DNA of 64,000 nucleotides from Thermoanaerobaculia bacterium (GCA_030431255.1 JAUIJL010000017.1:62001-126000); one strand, 5' to 3'. Shown: positions 25,535-34,060, counted from the first letter of the stretch. Program-made: numbers and translations. Notes: generated by a model from the letters alone, not told the origin.

Positions 25535-25921
25535 ATGGAAAAGGAAATGACCGATTCGCGGCCTGAGGCCCCGGTCTGCGGATCGGACCCGTCGGTGCTC
25601 TTGTCGGATCTCGCCAGGGATTCCGCCTGCTGTCGTGATTTGAATTGGCGTTGCGATTTGACGTCTGAGGCAGAGCCGGATGCTCTGGCCGAAGCCTTGG
25701 TCGAGCAAGGTTGGACCGTCCGGTGCCGACATATGAATTTGATGGTGTTTCGTCATCCCCACGGGCATGAGATCGCTTGGGTGACGAGCACAGGAAGAGT
25801 CCAGATCCGGGTCGCTCTGGAGATAGACAGAGAGGCGCGACCCCATCGGGCTGTGGAGATTTTTGAAATGTTGTCACTCGCTCTTCGGCAAGCATGTCTT
25901 CGGAATTCGAAACGATCATGA
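25535..25921 (+). CDS. small conserved-looking protein of unknown function
   Basis: A 128-residue protein with no family I recognise. It has cysteine pairs near the N-terminus (SACCRDLNWRC) and a beta-rich core (WTVRCRHMNLMVFRHP, HEIAWVTSTGRVQIRVALE) followed by a helix (VEIFEMLSLALRQA). There is no signal peptide or membrane helix. ATG 25535 has TAGGA upstream and follows the V4R-like gene after five bases. Its stop overlaps ATG 25918 of the next gene by four bases. The dense coupling on both sides is the main reason to treat it as a real member of the operon. Confidence 0.65.
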   Translation: MEKEMTDSRPEAPVCGSDPSVLLSDLARDSACCRDLNWRCDLTSEAEPDALAEALVEQGWTVRCRHMNLMVFRHPHGHEIAWVTSTGRVQIRVALEIDREARPHRAVEIFEMLSLALRQACLRNSKRS

Positions 25922-26892
25922 ATCACCGACTTCTCGTGGTGTCGGAAGACGACTCTGCGGTAAAGCAGATTCTTGCCAAGCTCAACGGCATGGACCTCTC
26001 CATCGAGCAATCGTCTTCCTTCGGCTCGGCGATCCGAAACCTCGACGCTTCCAGTCGTCCGGACAGCGTGATGATCGCGAAATCACTCTCAACGCCGGGG
26101 GTATTGGAGCTGGTCGCAGCCCTCGACGAGGAGCCGCCGACGATTCCCGTCATCGTGCTCGACGATGATCCGTTGGAGGTGCCGGTGAAGCTGAGCCCAG
26201 AGCTTATTTGGCATCACAATCGGAGCTCGGGCACCCTGCCCGGAAACATTGCTTCAGCTTTCGGTAGCCCGGCCAATATTCGCTCGGTTCGTCGCCCCGT
26301 GGACTACTTGGTGTGCGCGATGGCGTGTCTGCGTTCGGTGGGTCTGCAAATCAGCTTGAAGAACGGCGCGGATTGCCTCTTCGAATTTGTCGGTGGGGAT
26401 TTGTGGAACGTCTACTCGGACGGTGCGGAAGGTTTGGGAGCGCTCGCCGAAGTGGTCTATGAGCCGGTCCTCAACGCCGAGGTGCGCAAGCTGCAGATGA
26501 TTCCGGGCGAGCGTCAGATCTACCAGACGGGCGTCCGTCCCCTGGCACCGGACTCGATGAACGGCGTTGCGGCCGGGGACGAAGAGTTTTCCACCAACGA
26601 ATTCCCGGTCAAAGTCGTGATCGAGGAGCTCAAGGCGGCGGGAGAATGGCCGGCGATTCCAGGTAAGGGCGGCGACGCCGCTCCATCCGCAGCCGAGAAA
26701 CCGAAAGCTGTCGAGCTCCCCGTCGCCGATTCCACCGATCCGTTCGACGAGATTTTGACCCGAGGCATCAAGGCGTCGTTATCTCGGAATTACGCCTTGG
26801 CCGCCGATCTGTTCCGACAAGCCCTCGAGCTCCGTCCCGGCGATCCCAAGGCAAAATTCAACCTAGAGCAAGTTCAAAAACGCATGAGCTGA
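25918..26892 (+). CDS. receiver-like / DUF4388-like / TPR protein
   Basis: A 324-residue protein ending the operon. The N-terminal 110 residues (HRLLVVSEDDSAVKQIL...IPVIVLDDDP) resemble a response-regulator receiver with the DD pair, but the phospho-acceptor position (SVMIAKSL) lacks aspartate, so it is probably not phosphorylated. Residues about 130-215 have a DUF4388-like pattern (DCLFEFVGGDLWNVYSDGAEGLGALAEVVYE), known from myxobacterial and Acidobacteria-type signalling proteins. After a proline/alanine linker the last 45 residues form one tetratricopeptide unit (YALAADLFRQALELRPGDPKAKFNL). It is a likely scaffold or output protein for the ParA/roadblock system. ATG 25894 is an alternative start. 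Confidence 0.7.
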   Translation: MNHRLLVVSEDDSAVKQILAKLNGMDLSIEQSSSFGSAIRNLDASSRPDSVMIAKSLSTPGVLELVAALDEEPPTIPVIVLDDDPLEVPVKLSPELIWHHNRSSGTLPGNIASAFGSPANIRSVRRPVDYLVCAMACLRSVGLQISLKNGADCLFEFVGGDLWNVYSDGAEGLGALAEVVYEPVLNAEVRKLQMIPGERQIYQTGVRPLAPDSMNGVAAGDEEFSTNEFPVKVVIEELKAAGEWPAIPGKGGDAAPSAAEKPKAVELPVADSTDPFDEILTRGIKASLSRNYALAADLFRQALELRPGDPKAKFNLEQVQKRMS

Positions 26893-26933
26893 CCGGGAAT
26901 CGGGCCCGCCTGCTGACGACAGGGCTCGCGGCC

Positions 26934-27302
26934 TCAACCGGTGCTCGCGATCGGTGCCTCTTCAGGCTCCTCCGCCAACCGACGGGCTTTGAAGGCCTTG
27001 CCCCACTCTTGCATGCCGGCGAGGATCGTCTCGAGGGATCGTCCGTATTCGGTGATTTCGTATTCGACTCGGGGCGGCACCTCGGCAAAGACGTGTCGTG
27101 AGATGACACCGTCCGCTTCCAGCTCCCGAAGCTGAAGAGTGATCATGCGCTCGGTGGCGTTCGGAGTCAGGCGCCGGATTTCCCCGAAGCGCTTGCGGCC
27201 GTCCAGCAGGTGGCAGACGAGCACCGCCTTCCATCGCCCTCCGATCACACTCAACGTGGCTTCCACGTCGCAACCGGTCTTCCAACAGTATTTTCGTGCC
27301 AT
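26934..27302 (-). CDS. HxlR family winged-helix regulator
   Basis: A 122-residue MarR-like repressor of the HxlR family. The conserved block CDVEATLSVIGGRWKAVLV is at residues 11-29 and ELEADGVISRHVFAEVPPRVE marks the recognition helix/wing. The cysteine before the VEATL segment is at the position used for thiol or quinone sensing in YodB-like members. It lies divergently from the metalloprotease gene and convergently to the ParA operon. A 30-bp element 35 bases upstream of its ATG also occurs in front of the DUF1330/quinone oxidoreductase operon, so it probably represses itself and that operon (inference). Confidence 0.92.
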   Translation of the reverse strand: MARKYCWKTGCDVEATLSVIGGRWKAVLVCHLLDGRKRFGEIRRLTPNATERMITLQLRELEADGVISRHVFAEVPPRVEYEITEYGRSLETILAGMQEWGKAFKARRLAEEPEEAPIASTG

Positions 27303-27336
27303 GTGGGATCCTCTGCGGGTTTGCGAAGCCTCAATG

Positions 27337-27366
27337 CTTACAAAAAAGAGGGTACTTGTCGATACT
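27337..27366. promoter_or_regulatory. putative HxlR operator (copy 2)
   Basis: A 30-bp sequence shared with 18064-18093 (26 of 30 identical), including the block GGGTACTTGT and the flanks CTTACAAAAA and ATACT. It begins 35 bases before the HxlR gene start, where a repressor would control its own promoter. Confidence 0.65.
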
Positions 27367-27552
27367 AAGCCGGGTGACGTTTTTTGGAGTGACCCGAACC
27401 GGCCGGGCCGTTCGTCGAAGACCTCGCTCGGGCGATCCAGCTCTCAGCAACTCGGCCACTAGGTGGAAAGACCGTGGAAGAAAGGGTCCGCCTGGGAGAT
27501 CCCTGGTGTTACGATTTGAGCAACCTTTGTTTGGAGACTCGACGGGAGGACT

Positions 27553-29175
27553 ATGATCTTCAGCCTTTGGGGACGCATCGTGCTCCCTCGATTCGCTCGT
27601 CTTGCGTGTGGGCCGACACTGACGACGGCACTGATCACAGCAGTGGGTTTCGCCTCGGTGTTGGCGGCGGATCCGGCCTCGGCTCAATCGTTGTTTCGAA
27701 ACGTGAAAGCTTCCACGGACGCCGGACGAAACCTTGAGGTGGAGGTCGACTTCGCGCTCTGGGACGCTCGACCGTCCGAGCTGACTCTGGACCTGCCCGG
27801 TGGTGAACGCCTGGACCTCGCGCGCGGACGCATGGAGTCGAGCTCGGGTCGGGACGTATGGCGAGGCGAGTCGAGGCAGGGATCGGTGGGCTATGGAGTC
27901 GCCACCCTGACGCGGGTCGAGAATCGACTGTGGGGCCAGATCGCGATCCCGAACGGGCTCTTCGAGATTCGCCCTGGAGAGGGCGGAACGCATCGGGTCG
28001 CGGCCGTACATCTCGACGGCTTTTGCGGCGAGCCGGAGCTTTCCCGAGCCGAGCCCAGGCCGATCAGGCCGGAGCCTGACGTCGACGGCAAGATGGGCGA
28101 GGACAAGATGGACCAGGACGAGATCACGATCATGATCCTCCTGGTGCGTCCGGAGCTGGGTGAGCTCGGTCCGGAGACTTTGGCCATGGCCCACAACGCC
28201 GTGGACTTCACGAACACCGTCTGGCTCAACAGCGAGGTGGAAGCCCGGCTGAAGTTGCGAAATATCTTTCAGATCAGCATCGAGGATCTCCGACAAGACT
28301 TCCCCGACTCCGATAATTTCCGAGACCTGACCGGAATTCTCTATCTCGTCCGGCGTCACCCCCGCGTGCAGGAATGGCGCGAGGCGTGGGGGGCGGACTT
28401 GGTAGCGGTGCTCGGTGAGGCGTCCGTGGTCGACGATCCCACGGCGTGTGGTCGGGGTTCCGTGCCGACGACGGGTCTGAGCCGAAACTCAGGCTTTTCG
28501 GCGACGGATCTCGGCTGCGTGGGCACCTCGTTCATCGTCGCCCACGAAATCGGCCACAACATGGGCGGGCATCACGATCCGGAGAGCTTCGACGAGCTTC
28601 CCCAAAGCCTGTACCCGTGGACGTTCGGCCACAAGGCGCCCGGCCGTTTCTCGACCCTGATGTCCACGCGCTGCGCCGGCTGCACACGCCTGCCTCAATT
28701 TTCCCACCCGGGAATCGACTACAGCGGCACGCCCACGGGCATCGAGGATCAGCGGGACAACCACAGAACCGTCAACCGGACGAGCTTCGGGGTCAGCCAA
28801 TATTTTCCCGATCTGGAACCCGTGGTCTTGTGCGAGCAATCCACGGTGCTCTGCCTGAACGACAACCGTTTCGCCGTGGAGGTGGGCTGGCGAGACTTCG
28901 AAGATCGCCGAGGCTCGGCCCGCAAGCTGTCCCTGCGCTCCGACGACACGGGAATGCTCTGGTTCTTCGACTCCCAGAATTGGGAGCTGATGCTCAAGGT
29001 GCTCGACGGTTGCGCGGTCAACGGCTCCTATTGGTTCTTCGGCACTTCCATTTCCAATCTCGAATTCGCGATCACCGTGACCGACCTGGAAACTGGGCTC
29101 CAGCGGCGTTATTTCAACCCCTTGGGCTCGGTCCCCCCGGCGATCACCGACACCACGGCGTTCCCATGCTCGTGA
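27553..29175 (+). CDS. secreted reprolysin-like zinc metalloprotease
   Basis: A 540-residue exported protease. GGAGGA precedes ATG 27553 and a signal region ends near VLAADPASAQS. The zinc site HEIGHNMGGHHD is at about residues 331-342, the metzincin pattern HExxHNxGxxHD of reprolysin (M12B) enzymes. The methionine of a Met-turn is probably FSTLMSTRCAG near 374-384. A prodomain precedes it. The last 110 residues form a separate domain (LCLNDNRFAVEVGWRDF ... NWELMLKVLDGC) that recurs at the end of the next gene. The gene overlaps the next one by ten bases, so both are probably co-expressed and exported. Confidence 0.9.
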   Translation: MIFSLWGRIVLPRFARLACGPTLTTALITAVGFASVLAADPASAQSLFRNVKASTDAGRNLEVEVDFALWDARPSELTLDLPGGERLDLARGRMESSSGRDVWRGESRQGSVGYGVATLTRVENRLWGQIAIPNGLFEIRPGEGGTHRVAAVHLDGFCGEPELSRAEPRPIRPEPDVDGKMGEDKMDQDEITIMILLVRPELGELGPETLAMAHNAVDFTNTVWLNSEVEARLKLRNIFQISIEDLRQDFPDSDNFRDLTGILYLVRRHPRVQEWREAWGADLVAVLGEASVVDDPTACGRGSVPTTGLSRNSGFSATDLGCVGTSFIVAHEIGHNMGGHHDPESFDELPQSLYPWTFGHKAPGRFSTLMSTRCAGCTRLPQFSHPGIDYSGTPTGIEDQRDNHRTVNRTSFGVSQYFPDLEPVVLCEQSTVLCLNDNRFAVEVGWRDFEDRRGSARKLSLRSDDTGMLWFFDSQNWELMLKVLDGCAVNGSYWFFGTSISNLEFAITVTDLETGLQRRYFNPLGSVPPAITDTTAFPCS

Positions 29176-31919
29176 GGCGATCTTCCTGGATCCGAATCGC
29201 CTGGATCCGAATCGCTGTAGGGCTCGTGCTTGGGGGCATGGCCGGGTCGGCATTCGGTTTCGAGATTGCGATTCATCGCGGCATCACCCGCGAGGCTCTC
29301 GTTTCCGGCGGCGTGTCGGAGCCGTATCGGGTCGTGGTCGACGGTGTGACCTTGGGATTCACGGAGCGAGCCCTCGAGCAGATCCAGGACGCCAACGAAG
29401 CCATGGACCTGGGTCCGTCCATGGGGCTCTTCCGTCCGGAGCGTCATTTCCTGAGCGGGAGCCATCAGCAGGCGTCGGAGCGGTTGATCTCCCTGCGCCA
29501 GGAGATCGTCGAAGCCCTGGCGGCGGGCAGGGGGCATGAAGCACGAAAGAAGCTCGGCTGGGCGCTGCACGCGGTGCAGGATTTCTACTCCCACAGCAAC
29601 TGGATCGAGTCCGGTCATTCCACCCCACGGCTCACGCTTTACGGCGCCGACGCCCAGAGCCCGCCGGCGCTGAACGAGTCGCCCTGCCCAATGGATCCCA
29701 GTCGGCTGGGGCCTTCCGGTGGCGGTGAGCTCACCCTGGCCTACTTCGTGGGAGACTCCCTCTTCGGTTGTCCGGTTCTCGGCGCGGGGCTGTGCCAGCA
29801 CGGCAATTGGCAGATCTCCGGGTGTCCCGGCATCAACAAAGATCTAAACGCGGAGCTCGCCGCCGAGTGGCCCGATGTGGAAGCCTCGCCCTATCATCTC
29901 AAGGCGCGCCAGGTGGCCCTCGATGCGACCATCGATTTCGTGAGCACCCTGGTGGAAGAGATCCGCGAGCAGACGGACGAGGATCTCGAAACCCTGGCGC
30001 TTTTCTTCGGCGCCGCCGCCTTGGGATTCGTGGTCGACGCCACGGGCAGCATGACAGCCGACATCCTGCGCGTGGCTGAGGTGGTTCGCGAGGCCGTCGA
30101 GGGATCCCTCTCCGGCCGGGTCGGTCCGGGCACGGACTTCCCGCTTTATTACCTGAAGACCTACCAAGATCCGTTCCGGTCGAGCCCGGGCCTGCTCACG
30201 GGGTCCCTCGACGAATTTCTCGACGCCCTGACCTCGGTGGAGGTAGGCAGCGGTGAAGACTGCCCCGAGCCCGTGCTCTCGGCTCTGCTCGAGGCCCTCG
30301 ACCAGGTGCCACAGGGCTCGGAGCTCGGCGTTCTGACCGACGCCCGGGCATCGGACTGGAATCGCCAGGAGGTGGTGGGTTCAGCCGCCTTTTTCCACGG
30401 CGCGAAGATCACGTTCTTTGTCTTCGATCCGTCGCCTTGCCCGGAGTCGAGCCTCGGAGGCACGATTCCCCGGGAATATCGCGAGCTGGCCGACGCCACC
30501 GGGGGAAGCGCCTTCCGGATTCCCGATCCTGCCAACGCCACGGACTCCAATGCAACGGACTTCAACGGTCCGGCCAAGGCGGACGGCTCACTTTCAGATC
30601 TGATCACGGCCGCTCGCGGTGGCTTGCTGACGGTACGAAGCGGCGCCGCCGGGTCCGAGCCGCTGGTGGCGGAGGTGCCCGTGGACTCCACGATTCACGA
30701 GCTGACGATCACCTCGTCGTCGGATCTCGGCGCGCCCGCCCTCGCGATCTTCGATCCCTCGGGGCAGCCGGTCGCTTCAGGATTCCCGGGATACCGGCAG
30801 ATCGTGACCGCTACCGCCGCGGTGGCCCTGATCGAGAACCCACGGGTCGGTGCCTGGCGCGTCGAGGCCCGGGGCGGAGACGGTCCACGACGCCTGCGGG
30901 TGGAAAGCGACAGCCCGATCGAGCTCCTACGCTTCGACTTGGTGGAGGAGAGCGATGGCCTGCACGGGGGCTACGAGGCCCTCCACGGCGCTCCACCGGC
31001 CGGGCGCTCGGTGATCGGCGATGCCCGGCTTTTGGGCGGCCCGGTGTCGGACCTGGTGTTTTCCGCGGTGGACGAGACCGGTGGCTCCCTCGGGGCGATT
31101 CCCCTGGAGCCCCCGGCCGGCTCCGGAAGCGTCGGCGCTCGTCACGTGGGCTCGTTCCCCATGCCCGATCGACCGTTCCGGCTCGCGGTCCGCGGCAAGA
31201 CCGGATCCGGAGAGATCTTTGAGCGCATGGTGGGTCGCACGCTCGAGCCGTCGACCCTGGAGATCGTTCCCGATCCGGAGATCCTGCGGGTGTCACCCGG
31301 CGAAAGCTACCCGATCTCTTTCCTGTTGATCCCTCACGGCGAAGGGGGCACCTTCCGCTTGCGTTTTGGCGGCACCGGCGGTCTGCGGTCGGACTTGTTT
31401 TACTACGACGTCGAGCTTGAGCCGAATTGTCCCGAGCGTTTCGAATACACCCTGCGGGTGCCGAGGGACGTCGTGCCCGGCACCGAGGCCCGGCTCTGGC
31501 TGAACGCCTCCACCGAAGCGGACGAGCCCGCGGGCATCGGTCGGGTAGACGTTTCGATCGAGCAGCCGGGAACCCTTTTCTGCGGCGATCCCGCCCAGCT
31601 CTGCCTCCACGGCGGTGCTTTTCGGGTGGGCGTGAGCTGGCGCGATTTCGAGGGCCGCACCGGGCGGGCGACCGCCGCGGTGCAGTCGGAGGACAGTGGC
31701 GCTTTCTCCTTCTTCGATCCGGCCAACTGGGAGCTGATGATCAAAGTGCTCGACGGCTGCGGCATCAACGGCCACTTCTGGGTCTTTGCCGGGGCGGCGA
31801 CCAACATCGAATACACGATCGAGGTCACCCCCTCCGATGGCGCGTCGAAGATTTACACCAACCCCCTCGGCAGCTCCGCTGTGCCGACCCTCGATACCGA
31901 AGCAATCGCCTGCCCGTAG
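29166..31919 (+). CDS. exported Het-C/VWA protein, VWA7-like
   Basis: A 917-residue exported protein. The N-terminus reads IAIHRGITREALVSGG and has the motif LHAVQDFYSHSNWIESG near residues 136-152, characteristic of Het-C-type and zinc-dependent phospholipase-C-like helical domains. A von Willebrand A domain follows, with FVVDATGSM (near 288-296) as MIDAS. This order of domains is known from animal VWA7. Beta-rich regions of unknown type fill about 480-800. The C-terminal 110 residues match the end of the preceding protease. ATG 29166 overlaps that gene; GTG 29172 is possible. A 15-bp repeat in the signal region gives WIRIAWIRIA. Confidence 0.85.
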   Translation: MLVRRSSWIRIAWIRIAVGLVLGGMAGSAFGFEIAIHRGITREALVSGGVSEPYRVVVDGVTLGFTERALEQIQDANEAMDLGPSMGLFRPERHFLSGSHQQASERLISLRQEIVEALAAGRGHEARKKLGWALHAVQDFYSHSNWIESGHSTPRLTLYGADAQSPPALNESPCPMDPSRLGPSGGGELTLAYFVGDSLFGCPVLGAGLCQHGNWQISGCPGINKDLNAELAAEWPDVEASPYHLKARQVALDATIDFVSTLVEEIREQTDEDLETLALFFGAAALGFVVDATGSMTADILRVAEVVREAVEGSLSGRVGPGTDFPLYYLKTYQDPFRSSPGLLTGSLDEFLDALTSVEVGSGEDCPEPVLSALLEALDQVPQGSELGVLTDARASDWNRQEVVGSAAFFHGAKITFFVFDPSPCPESSLGGTIPREYRELADATGGSAFRIPDPANATDSNATDFNGPAKADGSLSDLITAARGGLLTVRSGAAGSEPLVAEVPVDSTIHELTITSSSDLGAPALAIFDPSGQPVASGFPGYRQIVTATAAVALIENPRVGAWRVEARGGDGPRRLRVESDSPIELLRFDLVEESDGLHGGYEALHGAPPAGRSVIGDARLLGGPVSDLVFSAVDETGGSLGAIPLEPPAGSGSVGARHVGSFPMPDRPFRLAVRGKTGSGEIFERMVGRTLEPSTLEIVPDPEILRVSPGESYPISFLLIPHGEGGTFRLRFGGTGGLRSDLFYYDVELEPNCPERFEYTLRVPRDVVPGTEARLWLNASTEADEPAGIGRVDVSIEQPGTLFCGDPAQLCLHGGAFRVGVSWRDFEGRTGRATAAVQSEDSGAFSFFDPANWELMIKVLDGCGINGHFWVFAGAATNIEYTIEVTPSDGASKIYTNPLGSSAVPTLDTEAIACP
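29186..29215 (+). repeat. 15-bp in-frame tandem repeat, 2 perfect copies
   Basis: Two perfect copies of CTGGATCCGAATCGC inside the signal-peptide coding region of the Het-C/VWA gene, repeating WIRIA in the hydrophobic leader. Confidence 0.9.
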
Positions 31920-31952
31920 GATCAGACCCCGATGGGCTGGTAAAATAGCGCT

Positions 31953-32162
31953 ATGGAAGAACGCATCATCGAGCTTGAAACCCGAGTGGCCTATCAAGAC
32001 AAATTACTCTCCGATCTCGACGAGGTCGTACAGGTCTTTGCCAAGCGGGTCGAGACACTGGAGAAGAAGGTTCGGCTTCTCGAAGAGAGTCAGAAGGAGC
32101 AGCCCAACGACATGGAGCCGCATCATTCGCCGCCGCCCCACTACGGACCTGGCAAGCACTGA
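31953..32162 (+). CDS. slyX: SlyX family protein
   Basis: A 69-residue coiled-coil protein of the SlyX family. The leading part MEERIIELETRVAYQDKLLS and the heptads of VVQVFAKRVETLEKKVRLLE are typical, and the end HHSPPPHYGPGKH matches the proline/histidine-rich SlyX tail. Function is unknown in the family. Its stop codon lies in the first copy of an 18-bp tandem repeat that continues to 32253, so the last residues (PGKH) come from the repeat unit. It lies 33 bases after the Het-C/VWA gene and converges with the serine ammonia-lyase gene. Confidence 0.9.
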   Translation: MEERIIELETRVAYQDKLLSDLDEVVQVFAKRVETLEKKVRLLEESQKEQPNDMEPHHSPPPHYGPGKH

Positions 32163-32253
32163 GGACCTGGCAAGCACTGAGGACCTGGCAGGCTCCGAGG
32201 ATCCGGCAGACCTTGAGGACCCGGCAGGCATTGAGGACCCGGCAGGCACTGGC
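32146..32253. repeat. 18-bp tandem repeat, 6 copies
   Basis: Six units of GACCTGGCAAGCACTGAG with increasing divergence to the right. They start in the last codons of slyX and stop 12 bases before the stop of the convergent L-serine ammonia-lyase gene, filling the gap between the two genes. Confidence 0.95.
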
Positions 32254-32264
32254 TCGTTGAGTGC

Positions 32265-34019
32265 TTACCCGGGCGCGCGAGTGCCTGGGTTCAGGCGATA
32301 GCTCGTCTGCTCACGGACTTCGTGGCTGGTCGGCAGCAGGCTACCCGGCGGTCTGGCGCTCACCGGTAGCTCCACCATCTGCCGATGCAAATGCCTGCCC
32401 GTGCAGGTCGCGCAGAGACCCTCGCCGCCGGTGCAGCAGACGCTGTCCGGCATCAACCGGCCCACCCGATCCATGGCTTGGATGGCTTCGTCGATGGGGA
32501 TGACCGCGCGGAAATCCATCAACGCGGTGAGCGCGGCGCCGTGGGCTCTCATGACGCCGGCGATATTTTTTGCCAGGCAAGGAGCTTCGACCCGATCGGC
32601 TACCATGTCGCAAATGAGCCCCAGACCCGTTTCGATGGTGACCCCCGAGGCGGTCAGAGCTTGGTGCAGGTTGCCCCCTTGCAGGGTCACCAAGCCGGCG
32701 GCGGCCATGGCGCCGCTGGCACCGGTTTCGGCCATGCAGCCCGCCAGCTCGGCGGAGAAAGTGGATCCGGACGCGATGAAAACGCCGATCAAACCCGCCG
32801 CCAGCAGAGCCCGCACGATCTGATTCTCCGCGAGCCCGTGGAAATCGGCGAGGCCGAAGATCGCGCCCGGGGTGGTGCCGCAAGATCCGGCGGTCGGCGC
32901 GGCCACAAAGACACCCATGGCGCTCTTCGAATCCATGATCGCGGTGGTGTAGAGAATCATGTGCGTGACCGCGTCGTTCGGCACCACGCCCCGCTCGATG
33001 GCCGACTGCGCCAGCGGAGCGTGGGCGGGCAGCAGCCGATCCGCGTAGTCCGTGCCCGCGAGCCCGTGCTCGATCGACCGTCGCATCAGCCGAGCCACGT
33101 CTTCCATGCGTTTCCAAACCTCGGCTTCGGACGCCCCGCCGCGGGCGCTCTCGTAGCGCAATGCCAGCTGCCAGAGCTCGAGATCCTCGCCGGTCTCTCG
33201 AAGATATTTCAGCATCCCACTGGCGGTGAGAAACGGCAGCTGGAGATGGTGCCGCGAGAGGGTCGGTAACACCGGCTCGAGAACCTTGATCGAGCGTACG
33301 TCCGATCGTCTTCGAAGGGTTTCTAGAACACTCGGATCCAATGCCGTCTCCGATTGAATCCTGAGGAACACGGCACGGTCGGATCGGCAGAGCGTGACTC
33401 GATCGCCTTCGAAAGTCCGGTGGAGATGTGCTTCGAGGGTCTCTCCGGGAGGCGTTGTGTTCTCGGCGCAAGTGTCGCTGGCGCAAGTGTCGTCGGCGCA
33501 AAAGACAAGCGTTTCAAACATATCGCCTTCGATCACCACCGGTGCTTCGTCGATGCGCAGGATCTTGAACATGCCACCGCCCGTGGACACGGCCTCGACC
33601 CGATGCTCTTCAAGACCGTTGCCCACGGTCAGATCGTAGAAGCTGGCGTGGGTCTCGCCGAGGTCGGGATACAACACCTCGACCTCAATGCCCGCATTTA
33701 CCAGCTCCTGCCTGATTTCCTCATCGAGCTTTTCCATCCGCGGATCGACGATGTCCCAGCCGAGGATGGCGCCGTAAAGACCCCGATCGGTGCCCTGGCC
33801 GACGTGGGTTTCGGCGAGAGCGGTCCCCCGGTTGTAACGCGCCGTCAACCCGGTGATTCGGCCGTCCAGCAAATCCAAGCACAACCGACCGATGCGGTAG
33901 GCGGCACCCGTGTGGGAGCTCGAAGGCCCGATCATGGTCGGACCGAAGACATCGTTCAGAATGCTCGGTGGTGTCGTCGTTTCGAGGGCGTCGGATTGCA
34001 GGCTGAAATGGCGGCTCAT
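32265..34019 (-). CDS. L-serine ammonia-lyase, iron-sulfur-dependent, single chain
   Basis: A 584-residue enzyme that deaminates L-serine to pyruvate and ammonia with a [4Fe-4S] cluster. The N-terminal SDH-beta part has FGPTMIGPSSSHTGA near residues 19-33. The SDH-alpha part has GSCGTTPGAIFGLADFHGL and the cysteine motif CCTGGEGLCATCTGRH near the end, which supplies cluster ligands. An ACT-like segment lies between them. A cysteine-rich insertion (CADDTCASDTCAEN) is encoded by 15-bp repeats at 33466-33510. ATG 34019 is used because the longer start at 34052 adds residues before the conserved region. Confidence 0.92.
   Translation of the reverse strand: MSRHFSLQSDALETTTPPSILNDVFGPTMIGPSSSHTGAAYRIGRLCLDLLDGRITGLTARYNRGTALAETHVGQGTDRGLYGAILGWDIVDPRMEKLDEEIRQELVNAGIEVEVLYPDLGETHASFYDLTVGNGLEEHRVEAVSTGGGMFKILRIDEAPVVIEGDMFETLVFCADDTCASDTCAENTTPPGETLEAHLHRTFEGDRVTLCRSDRAVFLRIQSETALDPSVLETLRRRSDVRSIKVLEPVLPTLSRHHLQLPFLTASGMLKYLRETGEDLELWQLALRYESARGGASEAEVWKRMEDVARLMRRSIEHGLAGTDYADRLLPAHAPLAQSAIERGVVPNDAVTHMILYTTAIMDSKSAMGVFVAAPTAGSCGTTPGAIFGLADFHGLAENQIVRALLAAGLIGVFIASGSTFSAELAGCMAETGASGAMAAAGLVTLQGGNLHQALTASGVTIETGLGLICDMVADRVEAPCLAKNIAGVMRAHGAALTALMDFRAVIPIDEAIQAMDRVGRLMPDSVCCTGGEGLCATCTGRHLHRQMVELPVSARPPGSLLPTSHEVREQTSYRLNPGTRAPG
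33466..33510 (-). repeat. 15-bp in-frame repeat, about 3 copies
   Basis: Units beginning GCGCAAGTGTCG (plus strand) repeat every 15 bp inside the serine ammonia-lyase gene, giving the cysteine-rich insertion DTCASDTCAEN. The third copy is degenerate. Confidence 0.8.
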
Positions 34020-34060
34020 CGCAGGTCCCCGTGGACCCATGCTCCACGGCATGTGGACAG

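Noticed and set aside
32146-32253. CRISPR or attachment-site repeat
   Set aside because: 18-bp units are contiguous and graded in divergence, typical of slippage; no spacers.
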